Counted from the stretch's first letter, positions 47,511 to 58,663 are shown. The stretch is DNA of 64,000 nucleotides from Rhizobium sp. 16-488-2b (GCF_017741815.1 NZ_JAGHMF010000015.1:1-64000), one strand, 5' to 3'. The notes: generated by a model from the sequence alone, not told the origin. Numbers and translations are program-made.

Positions 47511-48323
47511 ATGCATCTCCGCTCCACCCTGCTTGCCACCGCAGCGATCGTCGCAATGAGCACGACCGCGCAAGCCAAGACAATTTGTACTGTCGTGGCC
47601 GACGCCAAGACCGGAGAGACGATTGTCCAGGAGGGCGATTGCGAAGGCCGCGTCACGCCGGCCTCGACCTTCAAGGTGGCACTCAGCGTCATCGGCTACG
47701 ACAGCGGCTTCCTGAAGGACGAGCACACCCCGACCCTGAACTTCCGCAAGGGCGATCCCGATTGGGGCGGCGAGAACTGGAAGAAGCCGACGGATGCCGT
47801 CCGCTGGCTGAAATACTCCGTCGTCTGGTTCTCGCAGCGCATCACCCGCGCGCTCGGCGAAAAGGCGCTGCACGACTACGCGACGAAGCTGAACTACGGC
47901 AATGCCGATTTCTCCGGCGACAAGGGCAAGAACAATGGCCTCGACCGGGCATGGATCGCCTCGTCGCTGAAGATATCGCCGTTGGAACAGGTGGCGTTTC
48001 TGCGCAAGCTGGTGAACCGGCAACTTCCCGTCAGCGCGCGTGCGACGGACATGACGCTGAAGGTCGTCGAGACTATGCCCGAACAGGACGGCTGGACGAT
48101 CCAAGGCAAGACCGGCGCCGCCATGCCCAGGAATGCCGATTACAGCTTCGATGAAGAGCACCCCTGGGGCTGGTATGTCGGCTGGGCGACGAAGGGCGAT
48201 CGGACTGTGGTCTTCGCGCGCCTCATTCAAGACGATCGGAAAACGGCAGGTACGCCTGGCGTCCGGACGCGCGACGCCCTCATCACCGAATTGCCGTCGC
48301 TGCTAGCGAGCAGCGGCAAGTAG
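47511..48323 (+). CDS. bla: class D (OXA-type) beta-lactamase
   Basis: A 270-residue serine beta-lactamase. Signal peptide 1-22 (ending TAQA). Active-site S52 lies in STFK (52-55), SVV at 103-105, YGN at 129-131 and KTG at 200-202: the full class D set, with normal spacings. W in WFSQ supports K55 carboxylation. GAAAGGG precedes the ATG at 47511. It acts in the periplasm. The divergent ampR suggests induction by beta-lactams. Confidence 0.93.
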   Translation: MHLRSTLLATAAIVAMSTTAQAKTICTVVADAKTGETIVQEGDCEGRVTPASTFKVALSVIGYDSGFLKDEHTPTLNFRKGDPDWGGENWKKPTDAVRWLKYSVVWFSQRITRALGEKALHDYATKLNYGNADFSGDKGKNNGLDRAWIASSLKISPLEQVAFLRKLVNRQLPVSARATDMTLKVVETMPEQDGWTIQGKTGAAMPRNADYSFDEEHPWGWYVGWATKGDRTVVFARLIQDDRKTAGTPGVRTRDALITELPSLLASSGK

Positions 48324-48372
48324 GTCTCGATCAGGCTAAATCGGGCGCCGCAACGGCGCCCGATTTAGCCTA

Positions 48373-49653
48373 TCAAAATTCCGGGAACCCGCGGCTGCGC
48401 CACTGCGACTTCGGGATTGCGGCACCGACATCGTAGGCGAACGACAGCACCTTGGTTCCGTCGGTATCGACCTCGCAGCGGAAGCTCATATCGTACCAGC
48501 GCGCACTGGCACGGAAAGCGCCGCGCTTGATCTCCAGCACATTGCCCTGCTGCAGCCGGTAGGACGGCAAGAGCTCCGGCCGGAACCTCTGCGGCGAGTG
48601 TCTGAGCTGCTCGCGCAGTTCCGTCGTGCAGAGCTCCGCAACGCGCATGCCGCGCGGCATGCCGTCGATCGCCGTCCGCGCCACGTCTCCGCCCGTGTCG
48701 TTCTGCGAATAGAGCTTCTTCACCTTGGTCATCGGATCGGCCGCTGGAGCGGCACTGGCGGCGGGGTCAGCCTTGGCGACCTCCTTCGGCTTGGCCTGCG
48801 TGATTTCGGTCGTGACCACACCCGTTGCCTCGGCGGCCGGTCCGTTGTTTTCCTGATGCGCATCGGCGACATCGACCTGCGGCAGGTTGATATCGTCAGG
48901 CATGGGCTTGGCAGGCGGCTTGTCATCGGCATTGGGCTTTCCGGCTGATGCGGGATCATCCGTCGGCTTTTCCGCATCAGGCGCGCCCGCGGGCTTGCCC
49001 GTCTCGGTGGAAGCATCGCCATCCTCGGCCTTCCTCGGGCCACTCGCGTTGTCGCCAAATTCGAAGACGGGACGCAGCGGCTGGATTGGTTGCGGCTTGC
49101 CATCAGGTCCCTTCGGCTGCTGGTCGGCCTTTGCCTGTTCGGCCGGATCAGGCTTCGGCGGCTCCTCGGCCTTCTTCTCCTCGGGCGGCTTTTCTTCCGG
49201 AGGCTTTTCAGGCGGCGGCGGCTGAGGCGGATTCTCTTCAGGTGGTTTGGGCGCTTCCGGCGCCTTCTCCTCCGGCGGCTTTGGTGGCGGCGGTGGCGGT
49301 TCGGCCTTGGCCTCTTCCTGCTTGGGCTCCGGTGGCTTTTGCTCGGCCTTCTTTTCTTCCGGCTTCTGTTCGTCGGCTGGCTTTTCGGCCGCAGCAGGCT
49401 GCTCGGGTTTCTTCTCCTCGGGCTTCGGCTCTTCCGGCACCTTCAGCGCAGCCTGCTCCTCCGGCTTCTTCTCTTCGGGCTTTTTCTCTTCCGGCGGCGG
49501 CACCATCTCGACATTCACCGTCTCCTCCTGAGGAGGCGGCGTCGGCTGCGGCAGCTTGATCAGAAAGCCGGCGACGACGACAATATGAAGCAGCACCGAG
49601 GCGATGACGCCCCAGCCGAACACTCCCAATTGCTTTTCCGTTGCCTTGGCCAT
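48373..49653 (-). CDS. DUF930 protein with TonB-like N-terminus and Pro/Glu/Lys-rich region
   Basis: A 426-residue protein. One membrane helix near residues 10-33 (GWGVIASVLLHIVVVAGFLI), then over 150 residues of PPPEEKKPEEKK-type low-complexity sequence, an acidic/polar region and a C-terminal DUF930 domain of about 110 residues (GMPRGMRVAELCTTELREQL; two Cys). The first half resembles TonB/TolA: an inner-membrane anchor and a stiff spacer across the periplasm. The family is rhizobial and its role is not known. Start at 49653 (ATG); a GTG two codons upstream is less likely. Confidence 0.82.
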   Translation of the reverse strand: MAKATEKQLGVFGWGVIASVLLHIVVVAGFLIKLPQPTPPPQEETVNVEMVPPPEEKKPEEKKPEEQAALKVPEEPKPEEKKPEQPAAAEKPADEQKPEEKKAEQKPPEPKQEEAKAEPPPPPPKPPEEKAPEAPKPPEENPPQPPPPEKPPEEKPPEEKKAEEPPKPDPAEQAKADQQPKGPDGKPQPIQPLRPVFEFGDNASGPRKAEDGDASTETGKPAGAPDAEKPTDDPASAGKPNADDKPPAKPMPDDINLPQVDVADAHQENNGPAAEATGVVTTEITQAKPKEVAKADPAASAAPAADPMTKVKKLYSQNDTGGDVARTAIDGMPRGMRVAELCTTELREQLRHSPQRFRPELLPSYRLQQGNVLEIKRGAFRASARWYDMSFRCEVDTDGTKVLSFAYDVGAAIPKSQWRSRGFPEF

Positions 49654-49796
49654 ACCCACGCAATGCTGAACGACAAGTTGTCGATGTGGCCTTTTAAGAA
49701 GGCATCATCAAGCCTTAAAGGCAAAAAACACGCACACCTGACAAGGGCGTGAACGTCAGGGCACATAATCCCCAGCCGAACACCGTCAGAAACGAG

Positions 49797-49823
49797 AAAA
49801 GCCGGACCAACGGCCCGGCTTTT
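49797..49823 (-). terminator. terminator after rpoD
   Basis: AAAAGCCGG pairs with CCGGCTTTT around a nine-base loop, 22 bases after the rpoD stop, with a T-run on the minus strand. Confidence 0.8.
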
Positions 49824-49844
49824 CCAATGACATATGTCCGCGAC

Positions 49845-51899
49845 TTAGCTGTCGAGGAACGACCGCAGCTTACGCGAGCGGCTCGGATGCTTCAGCTTGC
49901 GCAGCGCCTTCGCCTCGATCTGACGGATACGTTCGCGGGTAACCGAGAACTGCTGGCCGACTTCTTCGAGCGTATGGTCGGTGTTCATGCCGATGCCGAA
50001 ACGCATGCGCAGCACGCGCTCTTCGCGCGGCGTGAGCGATGCCAGAACACGCGTCGTCGTTTCGCGCAGGTTCGCCTGAATGGCCGCGTCGATCGGCAGA
50101 AGCGCGTTTTTGTCCTCGATGAAATCGCCGAGGTGCGAATCTTCTTCGTCACCGACAGGCGTTTCGAGCGAGATCGGCTCCTTGGCGATCTTCAGGACCT
50201 TGCGGACCTTTTCGAGCGGCATGGCAAGCTTCTCGGCCAGTTCTTCCGGCGTCGGCTCGCGGCCGATCTCGTGCAGCATCTGGCGCGAGGTACGAACGAT
50301 CTTGTTGATCGTTTCGATCATATGCACCGGAATACGGATCGTGCGGGCCTGGTCGGCGATCGAGCGGGTGATCGCCTGACGAATCCACCACGTCGCATAG
50401 GTCGAGAACTTGTAACCACGGCGGTATTCGAACTTGTCGACCGCCTTCATCAGGCCGATGTTGCCTTCCTGAATGAGATCGAGGAACTGCAGGCCGCGGT
50501 TCGTGTACTTCTTGGCGATGGAGATGACGAGGCGAAGGTTCGCTTCGACCATTTCCTTCTTGGCGATACGCGCTTCGCGCTCACCCTTCTGCACCATCGA
50601 CACGATGCGGCGGAATTCGGCGATCGAGATGCCGGTTTCTGTGGCCAGGTTCTGGATCTCCTGGCGGATGTCGCGGATCGTGGTGTTTTCGCCCTTGGCG
50701 AATTCCTTCCAGCCGCGTGCGGCCAGATTGGCGATCGACTTCATCCAGTTCGGATCGAGTTCGGCGCCCTGGTACTGTTCCAGGAACGAGTCGCGCTTGA
50801 CGCCGTAGGATTCGGCCAGACGCAGCAGGCGGCCTTCGTTTTGCATCAGTCGCTTGGAGATGTCGTAGAGCTGCTCGACGAGGGCGTCGACGCGGTTCTG
50901 GTTCAGCGACAGAGACTTCACAGCCTTGATGAGCTCATCCTTGAGCTCCTTGTAGCGGCGCTCCTGAGCGGAAGACAGCGTGCCGGTCGCAGCCAGCCGC
51001 TGCTCGACCTGCTGGTCCTGCAGCTTGCGCAGCTTCTTGTAGGTCTCGGCGATGATGTCGAGCGTTTCCATGACCTGCGGGCGCAGTTCCGCTTCCATGG
51101 CGGCCAGCGACAGGTTGGATTCGTCCTCGTCTTCTTCTTCCTCTTCCGGAGGCAGGCCCTCGCCGCCGACATTGGTAATGTCGTCGTCGCCCGAACGGGT
51201 ACGGCGGGTCTTTTCCTTCTCTTCGGCAGCCTTGCGGTCAGCCTCAATCTTCTCGGGGCTCTGGAACTGCGGAGCAGCCTTCGCCTCGGGACCGGAATAG
51301 GTCGTTTCGAGATCGATGATCTCGCGCAGCAGCGTCGTGCCTTCGTTGAGTTCGTCGCGCCAGATGATGATCGCCTGGAAGGTCAGCGGGCTCTCACAGA
51401 GACCACCGATCATCGTTTCGCGGCCGGCCTCGATGCGCTTTGCAATGGCGATTTCGCCTTCGCGCGACAGAAGCTCCACCGAGCCCATTTCGCGCAGATA
51501 CATGCGCACGGGGTCGTCGGTGCGGTCGGTCGGCTCTTTCTTCTTGGCGGTCGCAAGTGCGGTACCGCCGGAGGGAGCAAGCTCGCCGCCTTCGCTTTCG
51601 TCGTCGGAGCTGGAATCGTCGTCGCCGCCGTCGCTGCCGCCAGCTTCCTCGGCTTCTTCATCCTCGATGACGTTGATGCCCATATCCGACAGCATCGACA
51701 TCGTGTCTTCGATCTGTTCGGATGTCACTTCCTCGGACGGGAGAACGGCATTGAGCTCGTCCATCGTCACATAGCCGCGCTTCTTGGCGGCCTTGATCAT
51801 TTTCTTGACCGCGTCATCGGAAAGATCGAGAAGAGGGCCGTCGGTACCGCCGTCGCGTTCGACTTCCGCTTCTTCGTTCTCTTTGACCTTCGTTGCCAT
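49845..51899 (-). CDS. rpoD: housekeeping sigma factor RpoD (SigA)
   Basis: A 684-residue sigma-70, the usual rhizobial length. Region 1.1 at the N-terminus, [21 protein letters not shown] (1.2), a long acidic insert with runs of E and D (about residues 170-270), [21 protein letters not shown] (2.3-2.4) and [27 protein letters not shown] (4.2). ATG at 51899 is preceded by GGAAGG. In many rhizobia dnaG lies just upstream; here a 475-base gap and a GFA gene are found instead. Confidence 0.97.
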   Translation of the reverse strand: MATKVKENEEAEVERDGGTDGPLLDLSDDAVKKMIKAAKKRGYVTMDELNAVLPSEEVTSEQIEDTMSMLSDMGINVIEDEEAEEAGGSDGGDDDSSSDDESEGGELAPSGGTALATAKKKEPTDRTDDPVRMYLREMGSVELLSREGEIAIAKRIEAGRETMIGGLCESPLTFQAIIIWRDELNEGTTLLREIIDLETTYSGPEAKAAPQFQSPEKIEADRKAAEEKEKTRRTRSGDDDITNVGGEGLPPEEEEEDEDESNLSLAAMEAELRPQVMETLDIIAETYKKLRKLQDQQVEQRLAATGTLSSAQERRYKELKDELIKAVKSLSLNQNRVDALVEQLYDISKRLMQNEGRLLRLAESYGVKRDSFLEQYQGAELDPNWMKSIANLAARGWKEFAKGENTTIRDIRQEIQNLATETGISIAEFRRIVSMVQKGEREARIAKKEMVEANLRLVISIAKKYTNRGLQFLDLIQEGNIGLMKAVDKFEYRRGYKFSTYATWWIRQAITRSIADQARTIRIPVHMIETINKIVRTSRQMLHEIGREPTPEELAEKLAMPLEKVRKVLKIAKEPISLETPVGDEEDSHLGDFIEDKNALLPIDAAIQANLRETTTRVLASLTPREERVLRMRFGIGMNTDHTLEEVGQQFSVTRERIRQIEAKALRKLKHPSRSRKLRSFLDS

Positions 51900-52374
51900 G
51901 TATATCGTCGCCTTCCTGACGCTATTCAAACTCGCTGCGGTAAAACGGCCCTATCAAAGCCGGCGCGCCGCAAACGGCCGTCTCGAATCACCTGATCCCA
52001 AATAACGGGATGACATTTAATGCCTGATTAACCACGATTGCCGGCGCCGGACGACAGAGTTCATATGTCACCAAATGTCCGGCCATGGTTGTGCGATCTG
52101 CCCTTGACCCAGTTCACCGCTATTCAAGTCGAACGGTGATTCCCACAATTTTAGTTCTCGTCAAGCTTTTCCAGCAAAAAAGCGCGAGAAAACTTGGAAA
52201 AGGCCTTATCCACAGGCCACAAGCCGCCGAAGCGGTTGCCAAGCATAGATAGGATGTCACCACGGGAAGACAAGAGCGTGCCGCATTCTTCTGAAACGAC
52301 CAGTTGTCGCACACATCACGCACACCGCCTCGGCCCGACCTCCGTTCACGCCAAGGCTCCAGCCAACCGACAGA
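51900..52374. promoter_or_regulatory. long upstream region of rpoD
   Basis: About 475 bases without a gene. On the minus strand TTGACG near 52160 is followed by AT-rich sequence and could be a promoter element. An imperfect hairpin (CAAGTTTTC/GAAAAGCTTG, 52162-52197) may end the GFA transcript. Neither is certain. Confidence 0.4.
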
Positions 52375-52722
52375 CTAATGCGACTTGCCGTCCCAAGGCT
52401 GGATCTCGATCGTCGCGAGATCGACGGCGGGCACGCAGCGCAGATTGATGCATGCCATCTTGGTGCCATCGGGCATCTTGCCCTCGCTGAATGGGCCGAC
52501 GCCGCAATTGCTGCAGAAGTGATGCTGGATCACATGCGTGTTGAATGTGTAGGTCGATAATGTCTCGCGCGGCGTCTTCAGGCTGAACTTGTCGCGCGGC
52601 ACGAAAGCGAGCAACCCGCCGCGGCGCCGGCAGAGCGAGCAGTTGCAGTCGATCGCCGAAGTAAAATCACCCTCGACGTCGAAAGCGATCTGGCCGCAGT
52701 AGCAGCTTCCTTCATAGTTCAT
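52375..52722 (-). CDS. GFA family (CENP-V/GFA) zinc protein
   Basis: A 115-residue protein with the GFA zinc sites: CYCGQ, CNCSLC and FCSNCGVGPF. Family members include glutathione-dependent formaldehyde-activating enzyme, but most have unknown substrates, often small aldehydes or thiol adducts. It lies 15 bases after tdh on the same strand and may be co-transcribed with it. Confidence 0.88.
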   Translation of the reverse strand: MNYEGSCYCGQIAFDVEGDFTSAIDCNCSLCRRRGGLLAFVPRDKFSLKTPRETLSTYTFNTHVIQHHFCSNCGVGPFSEGKMPDGTKMACINLRCVPAVDLATIEIQPWDGKSH

Positions 52723-52737
52723 GTCATTCTCCTCCCA

Positions 52738-53772
<1,035 letters not shown>

Positions 53773-53800
53773 CCAATTCCTCCCAATTGCTGCGTTCCCC

Positions 53801-53821
53801 CTTCTCCCCACCGGGGAGAAG
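53801..53821. repeat. truncated RIME-like hairpin between kbl and tdh
   Basis: CTTCTCCCC ACC GGGGAGAAG, the inner hairpin of the repeats at 13007 and 21920, alone and without the outer arms. It lies inside the kbl-tdh operon gap and could affect mRNA stability. Confidence 0.7.
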
Positions 53822-53837
53822 AGGAGCGCTCACGGCG

Positions 53838-55025
53838 CTAAATCACACCCAACTCCCGCCCAGCCTCGGCAAACGCCGCAATCGCCCGCTCGACATCCTC
53901 GACCGAATGCGCCGCCGACATCTGCGTGCGGATACGCGCCTGCCCCTTCGGCACCACGGGGAAGGAGAAGCCGATGACATAAACGCCCTTCTTCAACATC
54001 AGCGCCGCCATATCCTGCGCCAGCTTCGCATCACCCAGCATGACGGGAATGATCGGATGCCCCTCGCCGGCAAGCGTGAAGCCGAGCTTCGTCATCTCCG
54101 AGCGAAACAGGTCCGCATTGGCGGACAACCGCGCCCGCAAAGCATCGCCATGATCGATCAGGTCGAAGACCTTCAGCGACGCCGCCGCAATCACCGGCGC
54201 CAGCGTATTGGAAAACAGATAAGGTCGCGACCGCTGCCGCAGCCACTCCACCACCTCCGCCTTCGCCGACGTATAGCCGCCCGATGCCCCACCCAGCGCC
54301 TTGCCGAGCGTACCGGTGATGATGTCGACGCGCCCCTCGACGCCGCAATGTTCGGCCGACCCGCGCCCATGCTTGCCGACGAAACCGACCGCGTGACTGT
54401 CATCGACCATGACCATCGCGCCATACTTCTCGGCGAGATCGCACACGCCCCCCAAGTTGGCGATAATCCCGTCCATCGAAAACACGCCATCGGTGGCGAT
54501 CAGCTTGAACCGGCTGCCCTCGGCCTTCTTCAACTCCTCCTCGAGCGCCGCCATGTCATTATTCGCGTAGCGGAAGCGCTTGGCCTTGGAGAGCCGCACG
54601 CCATCGATGATCGAGGCATGGTTCAGCGCATCCGAGATGATCGCATCCTCTTCGCCAAGCAAAGTCTCGAACAGGCCGCCATTGGCATCGAAGCAGGAGG
54701 AATAAAGGATCGTGTCTTCCATCCCGAGAAACGACGAAATCCTGGCCTCGAGCTGCTTGTGCTCCTCCTGCGTGCCGCAGATGAAGCGCACCGAAGCCAT
54801 CCCATAGCCATAGCGATCGAGCGCCTTCTTGCCGGCTTCCGCCAGCTCCGCGTTGTCAGCAAGGCCGAGATAATTGTTGGCGCAGAAATTCAGCACCCGC
54901 TCGCCGGATGAAATCGCGATCTCACCCGCCTGTTTCGAGGTGATGACACGCTCCGCCTTATAAAGCCCGGCCTCCTTCAGGCCAGCAAGCTCGGTGCGCA
55001 AATGGGAGAGGAACTGCGAGGTCAT
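53838..55025 (-). CDS. kbl: glycine C-acetyltransferase (2-amino-3-ketobutyrate CoA ligase)
   Basis: A 395-residue PLP enzyme of the alpha-oxoamine synthase family. [23 protein letters not shown] and the PLP lysine in [13 protein letters not shown] are conserved. It cleaves 2-amino-3-ketobutyrate from Tdh with CoA. AGAAGGGCCACCA precedes the ATG at 55025; an in-frame start at 55058 adds 11 residues. First gene of the kbl-tdh operon. Confidence 0.95.
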   Translation of the reverse strand: MTSQFLSHLRTELAGLKEAGLYKAERVITSKQAGEIAISSGERVLNFCANNYLGLADNAELAEAGKKALDRYGYGMASVRFICGTQEEHKQLEARISSFLGMEDTILYSSCFDANGGLFETLLGEEDAIISDALNHASIIDGVRLSKAKRFRYANNDMAALEEELKKAEGSRFKLIATDGVFSMDGIIANLGGVCDLAEKYGAMVMVDDSHAVGFVGKHGRGSAEHCGVEGRVDIITGTLGKALGGASGGYTSAKAEVVEWLRQRSRPYLFSNTLAPVIAAASLKVFDLIDHGDALRARLSANADLFRSEMTKLGFTLAGEGHPIIPVMLGDAKLAQDMAALMLKKGVYVIGFSFPVVPKGQARIRTQMSAAHSVEDVERAIAAFAEAGRELGVI

Positions 55026-55117
55026 TGGTGGCCCTTCTTTGAGACTTCCCGATGCCATCGCACTAACATATCAGCATCCGTTTGTCTTGGCGGGACCAAA
55101 GCCGATCCGTCACGGGA

Positions 55118-56506
55118 TCACCCATCAAACCCCAAAATCACCTCCAAAAACGCGTCCCCATAGCGCTCGAGCTTCGACTGTCCGACGCCGGAAATGCCGA
55201 GCAGTTCCTTGTGCGTGCGCGGCCGCTCGGTGGCGAAGGCGATCAGCGTCGTATCGGGGAAGACGACGTAGGGTGGGACGCTGAGCGAGCGGGCGATTGC
55301 GGTGCGCTCGGCGCGCAGCGCCTCGAACAGCGCGTCGTCGGAGCCTGACAGAACCGAGCGCCGCTCCGCTTGCGCCGCCCTCTTCGGCCGCCGTTCGGAG
55401 GCCGGGCGGTCCTTGCGGAAGAACACCTCGCGTTCGCGCTTGAACACGGCGCGCGCGCCCTCCTCCAGCTTCAGCGCGCCGAAGGCGCCGTGATCGACAC
55501 GCACCAGACCCATCGCCAGAAGCTGGCGGAACACGGATTGCCAGGTGCGCGCGGCGATATCCTTGCCGGCACCGAACACAGGCATTTCGGTGTGGCCGAA
55601 GCGCTCGGTCTTTTCGTTGACATTGCCGATGAGGACATCGACGACGTGCCCCGTGCCAAAACGCTCGCCCGTGCGGTAGATCGCCGCCAGCGCCTTGATT
55701 GCGGCATCTGTCCCATCCCAGGTCTCCACCGGCTTCAGGCAGGTGTCGCAGCCGCCGCAATTGCCGGCATGGCTTTCGCCGAAATGCGACAGGATCGCCT
55801 GTCGCCGGCACGACGCCGTCTCGCAGATGGCCAGCAGCGCGTTGAGCTTAGAGCGTTCGACGCGCTTGATCTCGTCGGCGGCACCGCCCTCGTCGATCAT
55901 TCGCCCGCGCTGGATCACGTCAGCCATGCCGTAGGCCATCCAAACCTCGGAAGGCAGACCGTCGCGCCCTGCACGCCCGGTCTCCTGGTAGTAGGCTTCG
56001 ACAGAGCCCGGAAGATCGAGATGCGCGACATAGCGCACGTTCGGCTTGTCGATCCCCATGCCGAAGGCGACTGTCGCAACGAGGCAGAGATCCTCTTCCT
56101 TGAGGAAGGCATCCTGGTTGGCATCGCGCACGGCGCGGTCCATGCCGGCGTGATAGGCAAGCGCCCGGATACCCTGGCCGTTCAGCCACTCGGCCGTATC
56201 CTCGACCTTGGCGCGCGACAGGCAGTAGACGATGCCGCTATTGCCTTTGTGGCCAGCCAGAAACCGCAACAGTTGCTGGCGCGGCTGGTCGCGCTCGACG
56301 ATTTCGTAGCTGATATTCGGCCGGTCGAAGCTGGTGGTGAAGATCTTCGCGCCATTGAGGCCCAAGCGCGCCGCGATATCGTCACGCGTATGCGGATCGG
56401 CCGTCGCCGTCAGCGCGATGCGGGGAACGCCGGGATAAAGCTCGCCGAGCTTGCCGAGTTCACGATACTCCGGCCGGAAGTCGTGGCCCCATTGGGATAC
56501 GCAGTG
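55118..56506 (-). pseudogene. recQ: RecQ helicase, 5' end removed by element insertion
   Basis: The 3' part of recQ, about 462 codons. It keeps [33 protein letters not shown], motifs V-VI ([32 protein letters not shown]), the zinc site ([16 protein letters not shown]) and the HRDC domain ([22 protein letters not shown]). The Walker A half is missing. Homology stops exactly at the His of the DEAH box, where D-E-A is replaced by R-Q-K; 11 codons further upstream an in-frame TGA (56540-56542) closes the frame. An ATG at 56365 could in theory start a 415-residue fragment, but without the ATP site it would not be a helicase. The missing half should lie past the far end of the element. Confidence 0.9.
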
Positions 56507-56523
56507 CTTTTGGCGGATCGACT

Positions 56524-56538
56524 CCAGAAAATATCTGG
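56524..56538. repeat. short inverted repeat near element end
   Basis: CCAGA AAATA TCTGG, 15 bases, 17 bases inside the recQ junction. A possible recombinase core site: two half-sites around a short AT-rich centre. The opposite end is needed to confirm. Confidence 0.4.
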
Positions 56539-56577
56539 GTCACGATTAAATAACAGCAACTTACAAGGAAAACCATA

Positions 56578-58167
56578 TCACTTGATTTTCTGCCTATCGA
56601 CCGTTTGGTCGGAGACTACCCTCAAATGAGGGACCCTCTTCTCGACGGGCCGATCCTTGGGGAGGACATACTTGTCCATCGCGGCCTCAATGACGCGGTA
56701 GAACCGATCGTCCTTACAGTCATCAAACGCGTAGATAACCCGCCGGAGAAGATTGCATTCGTTCGGCTCCATGCGCCAACTGACGGAGATGAGGGCATTC
56801 ATCATATCCTTCCGAGCCTCGACCGAAGGCTGGTTTGCCTTCATTTTGTGCCGATCCCGGGCTTGATCAAGATAATAGCGTTCAGTCGTGGATGGCCTTT
56901 TATGACCTGCGAGCTCGGCCAGGCGATTCATCACATTATTTGAGACAGCAATATCTGGACGGTACCCGGCTTTTGCTAATTCCTGATTCCACAGCAACCA
57001 GGCCATCTCGGTCAAATAATAAGCGCGAAGGCGATGGCCGCTGCCCGCGATATCAAGCTCACTGAACGCATCCTTGACGATGTCACCAATGTGCTTGAGG
57101 CCAAGCCTCACACCGTTTCCTGTCGAGGATATGAAGATCGCGTCATGGTCGAGATCGGTCTTCCCCTCAGCCTCCCAATGCGCAAATAGCGCTTTCCTGA
57201 CGCTCCAAACGCCGACCTCCAGCAAGCTAAGCACAAGATCAAGTGGAAACTCGACCGACCGTTCCTTTCCGCCTTTGGTATAGACATCGACGTTGAGCGT
57301 CGTGTTTCCCTGAGCAGCGAATCCTTCGATGCGGCTTATAATCTGTGCTCGCAGCGCCTTGTCATGGACTGCATCGTTAATAGGATTTGGGTGAGCGTCG
57401 TTTCGCCAGCGACCAGTCGGCATCGTGATGATCCGGTGCTTCGACAGTGCTTCGGCTACCTTCAGCAGCGAAAGGTTCCGAATTTCAACGCGGCGAAGTC
57501 CCGCTCTGGCTTCGCAGCAGGCCACAAGCCAATTGCGCTCGGCCGCAAAGACTCGCAACGTCTGCTCCCAGGTTCCGTCGAGCGGCTCCATTGCGGCCGC
57601 CCGAAGATGGTCAAGAATACGCTCTACATCGTCGAAACTTGGCGTCGGCCTACTGGAGGAGCGTCGGACAACCTTGTTCCATCCGCTCCATCGCAACGTC
57701 TCCCCAGCACGACGGGTGGTGATCGGTGAGACATCATTATCGCCGACGAACTGCGGAGTCGGATTGCCCCCCAAAAATGGCATCGCCTTGTGTATGGTCT
57801 GATAGAAGCGAAACACGTGTTCGAGCTTTAACTCGACTTGCGCGGACGCCAATTCGCGTTCCTTGACCCTTTCCGAGAATGAGTTTCGAAATGATCGAAG
57901 GTTTTCGTCTCGGCCGCCATCGACCCAATCAATTCCCGCGTTCCGCAGGTAACACAGGTATTCACGAATCGAATATGAATCCGGCTCCATAGAACTTTTC
58001 GACTTGAAAATCTTCTGCAGCCATCCGTAGCCAAAGTAGCGGAGGGACGGCTCAAAAATCGAGCCGTCGGGATTTTTGATGACCGGGATGTCGGACATGT
58101 TTTCCGACTGCCAGAAGAATCCCTGTTGGGTTCTACCCATCTCAAAATCAATCGGAAGGTAGCGCAT
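56578..58167 (-). CDS. tyrosine recombinase with complete catalytic set
   Basis: A 529-residue site-specific recombinase. Box I is ARAGLRRVEIRNLSL (R225), the lysine turn is YTKGGKERSVEFPL (K298), then HRLRAYYLTEMAWLL (H378, R381) and LAGHKRPSTTERYYL (H422, nucleophile Y431). This is a complete R-K-HxxR-H-Y set, so it should cut and rejoin DNA. The 150-residue N-terminal part is the arm-binding domain. GGAGAAAAGCCA before the ATG lies within the end of the upstream gene (20-base overlap). It is the last gene before the recQ junction. It matches GmtY/TnpA-type position and role. Confidence 0.9.
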   Translation of the reverse strand: MRYLPIDFEMGRTQQGFFWQSENMSDIPVIKNPDGSIFEPSLRYFGYGWLQKIFKSKSSMEPDSYSIREYLCYLRNAGIDWVDGGRDENLRSFRNSFSERVKERELASAQVELKLEHVFRFYQTIHKAMPFLGGNPTPQFVGDNDVSPITTRRAGETLRWSGWNKVVRRSSSRPTPSFDDVERILDHLRAAAMEPLDGTWEQTLRVFAAERNWLVACCEARAGLRRVEIRNLSLLKVAEALSKHRIITMPTGRWRNDAHPNPINDAVHDKALRAQIISRIEGFAAQGNTTLNVDVYTKGGKERSVEFPLDLVLSLLEVGVWSVRKALFAHWEAEGKTDLDHDAIFISSTGNGVRLGLKHIGDIVKDAFSELDIAGSGHRLRAYYLTEMAWLLWNQELAKAGYRPDIAVSNNVMNRLAELAGHKRPSTTERYYLDQARDRHKMKANQPSVEARKDMMNALISVSWRMEPNECNLLRRVIYAFDDCKDDRFYRVIEAAMDKYVLPKDRPVEKRVPHLRVVSDQTVDRQKIK

Positions 58168-58663
58168 TGGCTTTTCTCCGCTTCCGCTTCAATGCGACCG
58201 TCGAATCCTTGATCGACAATATCTCTTCCGCACGGCGCAGCCGCATTTCGAGCGACGACTTCTCGGCAATCAGGAGAATGTTTTGCAATTCAAGCGCTTG
58301 CACCTTCTCCGCGAGGACCTCCTTTACCGGGCGAATGGTGGCAGATCTGTTGACACGCAGCAGGTCTCTCGCTTTCCTCCATTTCGCAATCAGCCCGCGG
58401 TTGCGGCCACGCGGATGATCGGGCGTGTCGTCGCTCCATGCCCAGAGTCTCTTTTTTGGATCGTGCCACTGCCGAAGCTTGACGCGAGAGGATCCGACCT
58501 TTCGCCAGTCGAATCCTTGGGGGACGCCCTTGGCGGCCCACCGCTGGAGCTCAGCGACCTTGCGCATCAATGATGTGTCGATGCGCTTTCGTTGGAGCGC
58601 TGGATCCAGCCTCTTGAATTCAGCCATGGTCATTTCCCCATCCCAGATTTCTTCGTCGCTCAC
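58148..58663 (-). CDS. coiled-coil accessory protein of the recombinase module
   Basis: A 171-residue basic protein. Residues about 10-100 are rich in K, R and W (LRQWHDPKKRLWAW), then a long helix with a heptad pattern (about 115-155, KVQALELQNILLIAEKSSLEMRLRRAEEIL) and a basic end. It overlaps the next recombinase gene by 20 bases and the previous one by 4. TnpC of Tn554 and GmtX of Gamma-Mobile-Trio elements are also small helical proteins made with the recombinases; this is a match in size, place and helical make-up, not a proven homologue. Confidence 0.7.
   Translation of the reverse strand: MSDEEIWDGEMTMAEFKRLDPALQRKRIDTSLMRKVAELQRWAAKGVPQGFDWRKVGSSRVKLRQWHDPKKRLWAWSDDTPDHPRGRNRGLIAKWRKARDLLRVNRSATIRPVKEVLAEKVQALELQNILLIAEKSSLEMRLRRAEEILSIKDSTVALKRKRRKANALPSD

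Noticed and set aside
49749..51995. 748-codon plus-strand frame opposite rpoD
   Set aside because: Antisense of RpoD; no start site and no known domain.
52120..52323. Minus-strand 67-codon frame upstream of rpoD
   Set aside because: Low coding character; more likely leader or promoter DNA.
55370..56629. Plus-strand frame of 419 codons opposite recQ
   Set aside because: Antisense of the RecQ fragment; it also crosses the insertion junction, which no real gene would be expected to do.
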